From the NCBI GenBank assembly GCA_011052285.1, contig DRJH01000135.1:1-5377 (forward strand): 5,377 bases of DNA, written 5' to 3'. Each line of letters starts with the position of its first letter. The stretch's first letter is position 1. The DNA is from Gammaproteobacteria bacterium. Lineage in GTDB: Bacteria > Pseudomonadota > Gammaproteobacteria > Arenicellales > DRJH01. A program made the translations under genes and the position numbers. Under the pieces are notes generated by a model that was not told the DNA's origin, ran no database searches, and saw only the letters and a list, made by a program, of their open reading frames with translations. This document shows, piece after piece, positions 1-5,377 of this stretch.

Positions 1-78
1 CTCTTGGCAGAGATTCAAGATTCACAATGACCGCTGTATAGGTCAAACCTTTGGGAGTCCCCCGGCAGAGCCGGGGGA
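1..78. other. Left-edge non-coding segment with two inverted repeats
   Basis: No coding sequence could be supported between the left edge and the stop codon of the TPR gene. The segment carries two inverted repeats: a weaker one, TGACC (28-32) and GGTCA (41-45) with an 8-nt loop, and a perfect GC-only hairpin at 59-77. The spacing of two hairpins right after a gene end resembles a 3' untranslated region, a REP-like element or the end of an IS200/IS605-type element. No transposase is visible to decide between these. Confidence 0.4.
59..77. repeat. Perfect GC-only hairpin next to the TPR gene stop codon
   Basis: A 7-bp perfect stem (CCCCCGG pairing with CCGGGGG) closes a 5-nt loop CAGAG. It begins one base beyond the TAA stop of the minus-strand TPR gene. 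No T-run follows the stem in either direction, so it is not a canonical intrinsic terminator, although it could still protect the 3' end of the operon mRNA. Its strength and position also fit a dispersed palindromic repeat or a mobile-element end. The hairpin is certain; its role is not. Confidence 0.6.
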
Positions 79-699
79 TTACCTCAAGGATTTAGAGGTT
101 TTTTGCAGCAATCTCTCTAAACGCTCTTTGGCAAGATCCGGTCTGTTCCCCCTGATGTCCAGCGTCGAGATTACTATATGTGACTCAACGCCATCTTCAT
201 TGCACTGAACCGCAAGCTCCGCATGTTTGCGAGCATCATCTACCCTTTGCATCCCCTCATAAAGAAGAGCCAGATTACGGTGTGCCAGAGCAAGCCATAG
301 ATCAAGTTTCAGGGCGTTGAGGAAAGCCTCTATCGCTTCCCCGGTTTTTCTTTCACGTTGCAGACAGTTGCCATAATTAATATACAGCCCGGGCAAGTCC
401 TGTTTAACGAGAAGTACACGACGATAATAGCCTATGGCATCCGCGAACCTCCTCATTCCAGCCAGTGTATCGGCAAGCCCCATATTAGCCCTGGGATTAT
501 CAGGCGAAATACTGATAACCTTTCTAAAGCAGGGTTCAGCCGCCCCGTAATTCTTCATCGCGCCATAAATCAGACCCAATAGAATCAATACATCCTGATC
601 ATCAGGATTTGATTCATGTAGTTTTTGTGCAAGCAAAAGTGCCCACTGAAACTGGCCTTTTGCCATGAGATTCTGAATTTTTTGTTTGTCTTCATACAT
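79..699 (-). CDS. TPR-repeat protein, possibly a truncated TPR enzyme
   Basis: A 206-aa soluble protein built almost wholly of tetratricopeptide repeats, with no signal peptide or membrane segment. About five 34-residue units can be traced from residue 5 to 170. The clearest are 35-68 (LLGLIYG then YGAAEPCFRKV), 69-102 and 103-136, each with the usual small residues at helix-packing positions and a P or D near the unit end. TPRs bind proteins; no catalytic domain is present. Residues 171-206 look like a further helical pair (RPDLAKERLERLL) before the chain stops. Units 35-68 resemble residues 41-74 of the SPINDLY-type protein upstream, so the two TPR blocks are probably related. It is the last gene of the minus-strand operon, 100 nt after the GT2 gene. 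The first ATG is chosen because repeat 1 begins at once; Met12 would cut into it, and neither has a good Shine-Dalgarno sequence. It may be a complete adaptor or the remnant of a longer TPR-sulfotransferase or TPR-glycosyltransferase. Confidence 0.8.
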   Translation of the reverse strand: MYEDKQKIQNLMAKGQFQWALLLAQKLHESNPDDQDVLILLGLIYGAMKNYGAAEPCFRKVISISPDNPRANMGLADTLAGMRRFADAIGYYRRVLLVKQDLPGLYINYGNCLQRERKTGEAIEAFLNALKLDLWLALAHRNLALLYEGMQRVDDARKHAELAVQCNEDGVESHIVISTLDIRGNRPDLAKERLERLLQKTSKSLR

Positions 700-727
700 A
701 TTTAAGGACTGGATCTCAGTGATCTGT

Positions 728-736
728 ATTGTATCA
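728..736 (-). promoter_or_regulatory. Candidate extended -10 promoter for the TPR gene
   Basis: Read on the minus strand the sequence is TGATACAAT, a TGn extended -10 motif joined to a hexamer matching TATAAT at five of six positions. It lies about 30 nt before the TPR gene start, in the 100-nt gap after the GT2 gene. No convincing -35 hexamer stands at 16-18 nt. It could give the TPR gene separate transcription, but short AT-rich matches of this kind arise easily by chance. Confidence 0.25.
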
Positions 737-799
737 GCGCATTATTCTCAAAGTTGGGGCGTAACACCCGGGTTAAACCAGTCGTTTGGCGAATCAAAA

Positions 800-1720
800 T
801 CAGCTGGAAGGTCTCTGTGGATTTATTATCGACATTTTAATTTCCCATGTATTTGCCGATACATCCCATTGGACAACAGGACCTGTAAAACCGGCCTGAA
901 TCATCCCATTGCCGTCTCTTCTGTCGCTTAAATCATGGAGCTTACGGACAAGCCTGTCCCGCATATCCAGGTCTCCACCTTCCAGCAAGGTGTCAATTTC
1001 CTTGTAATAGCGCTCTATATTTGACGACAGTCCGCTTTCATGGCGACGGAAACACCCTGTTATCGTATTCACTTTGTAGCATGGAGCGTGTTTAGAGAAC
1101 TGCCGCCAGAGATCGAAGTCACCGGCCAGTTTCAATGCCTTATTGATCACTCCGCCGGACTGTTTCCACAACCCGGATGCCCAGAAAACACCCTCTTGCT
1201 GCATGAAGCCCAGCAATCGGCCTTCATACAATCCTGCGGCCATTGCAACCTGCGATACCGGGGTGCCACCGGATGTACTCGCTATTACCGAACCCTCATC
1301 GTTTATTTGCGCAAATCCACCCGATAGCCACGATATACTGGGGTTAGTTTGCCGCAGCCTGGAAACCGTTTGCAGCGCACCCTGTTCGAGCCTGTCACCG
1401 GCGTTGATCCAGGTCATCATTATGCCGTCTGAATTGTGGATGAATTTATGACTGAAACCATTATTGATGGCATCATAAATGCCGGAATCCGGCAGAGAGC
1501 TGTATGAGAAGCTGATATCGTTACGTAACTGGGGGCACGATCCGGAAGCAATGATTTCTGACCATCGCTCGAGTTTATTTACTGTGCCATCAGACGACCC
1601 GCCATCCTGGACATGGTAATATACAGAGAAGTCACCGATCTGGCTGATGACGCTTAAAACTGTGTCATCGATATAACGGGTGGCGTTCAGACATGGTGTG
1701 AGGATAAAGAATTTCTGCAT
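800..1720 (-). CDS. Glycosyltransferase family 2 protein
   Basis: A 306-aa inverting glycosyltransferase of the GT-A fold, predicted to be cytoplasmic and to transfer a sugar from a nucleotide-sugar donor onto a growing glycan. The N-terminus FILTPCLNATRYIDDTVLSV is the first strand and helix of the Rossmann-like nucleotide-binding half. DGGSSDGT (39-46) is the diagnostic GT2 motif contacting the nucleotide, and DSGIYDAINNGF (78-89) is the next conserved block. WINAGDRL (104-111) takes the place of the metal-binding DxD, with Asp109 as the retained acid. Farther on, QEGVFW (175-180) and AGDFDLWRQF (199-208) match the acceptor-side region of colanic-acid and O-antigen type GT2 enzymes. No membrane helix is visible, so it is not a processive polymerase. 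It starts 45 nt after the TAG of the fucosyltransferase-like gene, consistent with one operon. No clear ribosome binding site precedes the ATG. Donor and acceptor cannot be read from the sequence. Confidence 0.88.
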   Translation of the reverse strand: MQKFFILTPCLNATRYIDDTVLSVISQIGDFSVYYHVQDGGSSDGTVNKLERWSEIIASGSCPQLRNDISFSYSSLPDSGIYDAINNGFSHKFIHNSDGIMMTWINAGDRLEQGALQTVSRLRQTNPSISWLSGGFAQINDEGSVIASTSGGTPVSQVAMAAGLYEGRLLGFMQQEGVFWASGLWKQSGGVINKALKLAGDFDLWRQFSKHAPCYKVNTITGCFRRHESGLSSNIERYYKEIDTLLEGGDLDMRDRLVRKLHDLSDRRDGNGMIQAGFTGPVVQWDVSANTWEIKMSIINPQRPSS

Positions 1721-1765
1721 CTGTGTTCACTATTAACTCAGGACGGTATTGGTGCGAGATGAATG

Positions 1766-3022
1766 CTAGCGTTTATGTATAAAAATATTTTCCTCATCCA
1801 GAACGTTGTCTCCATACAGGGTGCCTTTGTCCGGCGACCAATCCTTTATGTGAAGAACGGACGTTGATACGTTAGAACGCGCATTGCCTACAAAATAATC
1901 ACATTTCGCGGCGAGATAGACGTCTTTCACCACATCAATGCCAACCCGCTTCTTGCTGGCGTTGTTTAAAAAATGTATCCCGGTGTCTCCATCCGTTCGT
2001 ACACAATCAATATAATTAAGGCGATCCTGGTATCTCTCCCTGTATATATCAAGAACAGCGGTTGAATCAGTGAGAAGAAACAGATGTGCGTCCCTGGAAC
2101 GGGAGAGGTATCTGTCAACACGCTCCAGGCACAGTTTTTCGATCTCCTGCAACCCTGCAGACGAAGACTCAACGACTTTGTCGCTACGCCGCACATGTAT
2201 TCCCAACATCGATTTGCCTTTCATGTGCTGCTGATAAAACACCTCGATCCCGGCCTCAATCGCCGGTTGCAGTTTAATGTATTTTGCATACAGGTAGCGG
2301 TACAACGCCTGACGATTCATTCCAAACAACGGGTGTTCCGTTCTTATCCATGGTATCAGGTTCCTGACCGGAGTGTGAAAATCCGATATGACTACGGATT
2401 CCGGACGGTTCAGCAAATACAGCCCGGCAACTCGGGAATGGCACCCGTTCCATTGATTCAAGGCGCCGTCGGCAAGGTTGTTACGCGTCCATTTCGGCGG
2501 GTAATAGGTGGCTGACTCTTTTTGCAATTCAGGCAGGCTGATATTGGACACCGGCTGGAAAAATTCTTCAAAGGCGTTACGGTCACTATTGTCGCTGAAA
2601 CGGCTGTTTCCTCCCCAGTGTACAACCGGAATCCTGCCGGTGAGTTCTGCCAGCAGGAGCTGTCCCATAACGTGATCCATATCTGACCAGAATCCGCACC
2701 CCCATGCTTTAATCAACAGGTATCGAGTTTGCCCCCTGACCGACTTATGCTCCTGCGATATTGACTGCTCGTGTGCAATCCGTAGATATTTTCGGGCCAG
2801 GACATTATTCTTGTCCAGTTTGAGCGCCTTGCCCAGATTATCGATCGCAAAATCATACATACGGACCTTCAGGGCAATCAACCCGAGTAGTGCAAGCGCA
2901 TCCAGCTGACTCCCGACGGTCTCCAGAATATGCCTGCATATCAGTTCTGCCAGGGCCAGGTTGCCTTCGTGGCAACTCCTGTTGGCAGCCAACAGCCAGC
3001 CGGCCAGCTTATTGTCCGCCAT
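1766..3022 (-). CDS. TPR protein fused to NodZ/FUT8-like fucosyltransferase domain
   Basis: A 418-aa protein with a short helical N-terminus of about two TPRs (residues 5-85) and a catalytic domain from about 100 to the end. The domain carries the three motifs of the NodZ/FUT8 (GT23) and related O-fucosyltransferase superfamily: GIHVRRSDK (274-282), LFLLTDS (314-320) and GIDVVKDVYLAAKCDYFVGN (361-380), followed by ARSNVSTSV. In that family the Arg pair of the first motif binds GDP-fucose and is needed for activity. The likely reaction is fucosyl transfer from GDP-fucose to a sugar, though related enzymes may use other donors or a protein acceptor. The ATG at 3022 is preferred: it follows a weak AGAAG at 8 nt and overlaps the upstream gene by 14 nt, suggesting coupled translation. 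An in-frame GTG at 3049 would add nine residues but has no ribosome binding site. The TPR fusion is unlike rhizobial NodZ, which lacks TPRs. No signal peptide or membrane anchor is visible. Confidence 0.8.
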   Translation of the reverse strand: MADNKLAGWLLAANRSCHEGNLALAELICRHILETVGSQLDALALLGLIALKVRMYDFAIDNLGKALKLDKNNVLARKYLRIAHEQSISQEHKSVRGQTRYLLIKAWGCGFWSDMDHVMGQLLLAELTGRIPVVHWGGNSRFSDNSDRNAFEEFFQPVSNISLPELQKESATYYPPKWTRNNLADGALNQWNGCHSRVAGLYLLNRPESVVISDFHTPVRNLIPWIRTEHPLFGMNRQALYRYLYAKYIKLQPAIEAGIEVFYQQHMKGKSMLGIHVRRSDKVVESSSAGLQEIEKLCLERVDRYLSRSRDAHLFLLTDSTAVLDIYRERYQDRLNYIDCVRTDGDTGIHFLNNASKKRVGIDVVKDVYLAAKCDYFVGNARSNVSTSVLHIKDWSPDKGTLYGDNVLDEENIFIHKR

Positions 3023-4805
3023 GGCCGTTGCTTCTACCCGTACCGGCACAATATGTGCGCCACATATTTCTGTATGCGCCTTCGAGCTGCCGGGTGAAAT
3101 TCACAGCGTCACAAACCGGGGAGGCCACCAGCCGCTGACGTAAACCAGCGCGCAGTTCAGACAGATACTCCAGGTTATTTGCCAGGCTGGATGCTATAGC
3201 TATATACCCCTGCGCATCATTGGCAACGAACTCATTGAGTCCCAGATTACGGAGCAAGCTAAGCCCTACGCGTGATATATGCCTTTCACCTCTGATGCCT
3301 ACCACAGGTATGCCCATCCAGAGCGCCTCACACGTTGTCGTTGTTCCATTGTAGGGGAAGGTGTCCAGGCCGATATCAATACGCGAATACAGTTCAAGAT
3401 GCGCTGCAGCCGATTCCACCTGACCCAGCAGATCTATACGGTCAGACGCAATACCATGCCCGGAAAACAGCTCGTAGTACCTGGCGCATACTGACGCATC
3501 CTTCAATTGGCGGGCTTTGCAGACAAACCTCGAATCGGGCACTTGTTTCAGGATCTCCGCCCAGACCCGGACAACATCGGGAGACACCTTGGTCAGGTCA
3601 TTAAATGAGCCAAAAGTAACGTGCCCGGAAGTCTGTGCCGGCGAGGCGGAAACCGGAGGCGATGCAAGCGGCGGTTTGTAACATAGAAAACATTGCGGCA
3701 GACGAATCAGCGTCTCGGTATGATACTTATCGCTATCGCCTGGCGGATCTGTCAGGTTGTCGGTAATCCTGTAATCCATTCTTGACAAGCCTGTTGTGCC
3801 TGCATAGCCCAGGTAGTTTACCTGAACCGGTGCGGGCTTCATGGCGAATACACCCAATCGATGCCCATGCGTCAAGCCCGCGAGATCTACCAGAATGTCT
3901 ATGGAATCGGCCTGTATCATGGAGTACATATCGGAATCACTGAGTCCGCGGGTATCCCGCCATCCATCTGACAAGGAGCGCAGATTAGCTGTCATTTCAT
4001 CCGCCTGCTCCACTTCGGAGTAGCAGATGACCTCGAATTGCCCGGTGTCACGGTTCGCCAACAAGGACTCAAAGAAAAAGGCAACCGAATGCATGCGAAA
4101 ATCTGCCGACACATAGCCAATGCGGAGCTGGCGCTCAGGATCCGCGATATTATCAAAGCAGCCGGTTTCAGATTGCCCTTTCTCCAGCATTTGTCCCCAG
4201 TTGCAGTGCTCTCTGTAAACCGACTCGCGATCATATGAACTATCATGATTCATGCAAACGGCCAGGTTCATCTGGGCGAGTGTGTGACCGGGGTTTAATG
4301 CCAACACCCGCTGGAAGCACCTGACCGCCTCTACAATTTCACCCCGCGCCCTGTAGGTATTTGCGAGGTCGTAAAGAACCGATGGATTATCCGGGGATAT
4401 TTTCAGAGCAATCCTGAAAGTCTCTACCGCCCTGTCATGCATCATCACTTCACGAAACAGATTACCTAGACAGTGGTAGGCGCTGAGGTAGTCTGATCTA
4501 CAACGTATAGCTTCATGGTAGCTGGCTATTGCCTCCTGGTATCTCAACTGGGCCTTCAGGACATTTCCCAGGTTAAGGTGCGCCTCCGGAACGCCTGAAT
4601 TTAATCGAAGCACTTTCCTGCAACACTTCTCTGCAGCGCGATAGTCACACAATATTCCATAAACTGCGCCAAGCATTAACCAGACTTGAATATCTCCCGG
4701 TTGTTGAAGGCATAACTTCTCAAGAACGGCTTTGGCAGTACTGAACTGCTGCCTGTTAATAGAGTCCAGCGCCTGCTTTCGTAACCTGTCGGACGATGAT
4801 GCCAT
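3009..4805 (-). CDS. SPINDLY-type TPR O-glycosyltransferase (GT41)
   Basis: A 598-aa protein of the O-GlcNAc transferase/SPINDLY family, which glycosylates Ser/Thr of cytosolic proteins. About five TPRs fill residues 7-176, the clearest being 41-74, 75-108, 109-142 and 143-176; in this family they present the target protein. The catalytic half runs from about 226 to 585. It shows RIGYVSADFRMHS (228-240) with the conserved DFxxH histidine, then DLAGLTHGHRLG (307-318), KPAPVQVNYLGYAGTTGL (323-340) and MDYRITD. Next come FGSFNDLTK (398-406), whose Lys406 matches the donor-phosphate-binding lysine, DTFPYNGTTTTCEALWMG (481-498) and AYRNMW (577-582). The TTTT run where animal OGT has NGHTT, and the C-terminal AYRNMW, are the plant SPINDLY pattern; Arabidopsis SPY is a GDP-fucose-dependent protein O-fucosyltransferase. 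Donor here is therefore fucose or GlcNAc, unresolved. The ATG is the first after an in-frame stop and sits just before repeat 1. It is the first gene of the operon. Confidence 0.93.
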   Translation of the reverse strand: MASSSDRLRKQALDSINRQQFSTAKAVLEKLCLQQPGDIQVWLMLGAVYGILCDYRAAEKCCRKVLRLNSGVPEAHLNLGNVLKAQLRYQEAIASYHEAIRCRSDYLSAYHCLGNLFREVMMHDRAVETFRIALKISPDNPSVLYDLANTYRARGEIVEAVRCFQRVLALNPGHTLAQMNLAVCMNHDSSYDRESVYREHCNWGQMLEKGQSETGCFDNIADPERQLRIGYVSADFRMHSVAFFFESLLANRDTGQFEVICYSEVEQADEMTANLRSLSDGWRDTRGLSDSDMYSMIQADSIDILVDLAGLTHGHRLGVFAMKPAPVQVNYLGYAGTTGLSRMDYRITDNLTDPPGDSDKYHTETLIRLPQCFLCYKPPLASPPVSASPAQTSGHVTFGSFNDLTKVSPDVVRVWAEILKQVPDSRFVCKARQLKDASVCARYYELFSGHGIASDRIDLLGQVESAAAHLELYSRIDIGLDTFPYNGTTTTCEALWMGIPVVGIRGERHISRVGLSLLRNLGLNEFVANDAQGYIAIASSLANNLEYLSELRAGLRQRLVASPVCDAVNFTRQLEGAYRNMWRTYCAGTGRSNGHGGQ

Positions 4806-5109
4806 GGAAAAAACCCGTAACCGACCTCAGCAGGCGCCCGAAAAGCGTTTCAGATCAGAGGCAGTGATAATAAACATCATTGTCCCGGTTTATCTCGTGG
4901 TGGTCCGAACAAGTAGTATACAGTAATGATGATGAGTGGCTATTTTTACGCACCTGCAGCTGGGTAATCGCATGGCCGGCAAGGGGTGGCAGCACACCCT
5001 CATTTATGCCATTCTTCACCCGCCCCGATGGTATTGTCGCCTGGATCCGAACGCATATATTTTATCATTCTGGAGGCCTTTTTACACCTGCGCTCAATCA
5101 GTTATCGAT
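4806..5109. other. Divergent intergenic region between operon and sulfotransferase gene
   Basis: These 304 nt separate two divergently transcribed genes and should hold both promoters. On the plus strand a sigma70-like pair is visible at 5034-5061. For the minus strand the best -10 match is TATACT (plus-strand AGTATA at 4915-4920), without a good -35; it would leave a leader of roughly 100 nt. CATCATT (4875-4881) and AATGATG (4925-4931) form a loose inverted repeat that could be an operator, although both arms are low-complexity. Short open frames here show no protein-like features. Confidence 0.5.
5034..5061 (+). promoter_or_regulatory. Candidate sigma70 promoter for the sulfotransferase gene
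   Basis: TTGTCG (5034-5039, four of six matches to TTGACA) and TATATT (5056-5061, five of six to TATAAT) are separated by 16 nt. Transcription from here would begin near 5068 and give a leader of about 42 nt before the sulfotransferase ATG. Its position in the divergent gap supports it; no regulatory site is recognisable around it. Confidence 0.35.
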
Positions 5110-5377
5110 ATGAACATCCATCATCACAACAGACAGGGACTGAAACCGCTTATCTTCGTGGCCGGTATGTCGCGGTCGGGCTCGATGTGGACCTACAATG
5201 TTATTCGTCGGCTTCTCGAAGCCGCCGGCATAACACCTGTACCGGATACCATTCCACCGGACGCGCGCCAGATAACCGAGGATGCGTTTCAGCGCAGGTT
5301 GTCCGGTAACCGGGTCTCCTGCATAAAGACCCATGACCCAATCAGGCTGGATCGGGAAGAGGCGCGTATCATCTGCA
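5110..5377 (+). CDS. Sulfotransferase-like protein, 3' end beyond the window
   Basis: The first 89 codons of a gene that runs off the right edge. After a short polar leader (MNIHHHNRQG) come a hydrophobic beta strand and a nucleotide-binding loop, LIFVAGMSRSGSMWTYNVIR (residues 13-32). This is the 5'-phosphosulfate-binding signature of PAPS-dependent sulfotransferases, in which the loop after the first strand grips the sulfate donor and the Trp/Tyr helix follows. SCIKTHDP (residues 73-80) matches the next strand, where these enzymes typically have K-x-H. Predicted role: transfer of sulfate from PAPS to a glycan or other small acceptor in the cytoplasm. The frame is open upstream to a stop at 4933, and an ATG at 4972 is possible, but the extra residues do not look protein-like. 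The TGGAGG at 5071 is too far away to serve the chosen ATG, which therefore lacks a clear ribosome binding site. The gene is divergent from the glycosyltransferase operon and may act on its product. Confidence 0.72.
   Translation, partial: MNIHHHNRQGLKPLIFVAGMSRSGSMWTYNVIRRLLEAAGITPVPDTIPPDARQITEDAFQRRLSGNRVSCIKTHDPIRLDREEARIIC

Noticed and set aside
59..77. Intrinsic terminator call for the GC-rich hairpin
   Set aside because: No T-run follows the stem on either strand, so it is listed as a repeat instead.
1040..1451. Two overlapping plus-strand open frames
   Set aside because: They lie antisense to the GT2 gene, whose motifs are clear, and their translations have no domain pattern.
2084..2515. 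A 143-codon plus-strand open frame
   Set aside because: It is antisense to the NodZ-like catalytic domain, including its HVRRSDK motif; the composition looks like a shadow frame.
2890..3604. Several plus-strand open frames of 60-89 codons
   Set aside because: All are antisense to the SPINDLY-type and NodZ-like genes and resemble no family I know.
3992..4246. Minus-strand open frame of 84 codons in another frame
   Set aside because: It lies wholly within the SPINDLY-type gene, whose reading frame is supported by TPRs and GT41 motifs.
4915..4920. Minus-strand promoter for the operon
   Set aside because: The TATACT hexamer has no matching -35 at proper spacing and would leave a leader of about 100 nt; it is mentioned only in the intergenic entry.
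4986..5309. Plus-strand open frame of 107 codons
   Set aside because: It overlaps the sulfotransferase start in another frame and shows no motif; the sulfotransferase frame has the phosphosulfate-binding loop.
5098..5334. Minus-strand open frame of 78 codons
   Set aside because: It is antisense to the sulfotransferase signature at 5146-5205, which is the better-supported frame.

Overview
The window holds five coding regions. Four lie on the minus strand as one probable operon, and one sits on the plus strand, cut off by the right edge. The genes look bacterial: they are tightly packed, two overlap, and there are no introns. Base composition looks close to 50% GC by eye. Tetratricopeptide repeats (TPR) fused to glycosyltransferases, together with small sulfotransferases, are common in environmental Gammaproteobacteria and some other Proteobacteria. 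I favour that assignment weakly, because there is no rRNA or core gene to place the organism.

Layout, read in the direction of transcription on the minus strand from about 4805 down to 79: (1) a TPR protein with a SPINDLY-type GT41 catalytic domain, 598 aa; (2) a TPR protein with a NodZ/FUT8-like fucosyltransferase domain, about 418 aa, whose start overlaps the end of gene 1 by 14 nt; (3) a family 2 glycosyltransferase, 306 aa, 45 nt further on; (4) a short protein made only of TPRs, 206 aa, 100 nt further on. Its stop codon is directly followed by a perfect GC-only hairpin near the left edge (59-77). Gene 4 may be the N-terminal remnant of a longer TPR enzyme. A 304-nt divergent intergenic region (4806-5109) separates the operon from gene 5, the first 89 codons of a sulfotransferase-like protein on the plus strand.

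Taken together the region looks like a glycan-building and protein-glycosylation cluster. The SPINDLY-type enzyme is predicted to modify Ser/Thr on proteins, possibly with fucose. The NodZ-like enzyme is predicted to use a GDP-sugar, probably GDP-fucose, and the GT2 enzyme to add a further sugar. The sulfotransferase could sulfate the product. Three of the four operon proteins carry an N-terminal TPR block, and two of those blocks are visibly alike. This suggests a shared scaffold or shared target recognition. Domain identities rest on motifs in the sequence and remembered family motifs; the joint pathway is inference. No RNA gene, CRISPR array or recognisable transposase was seen.
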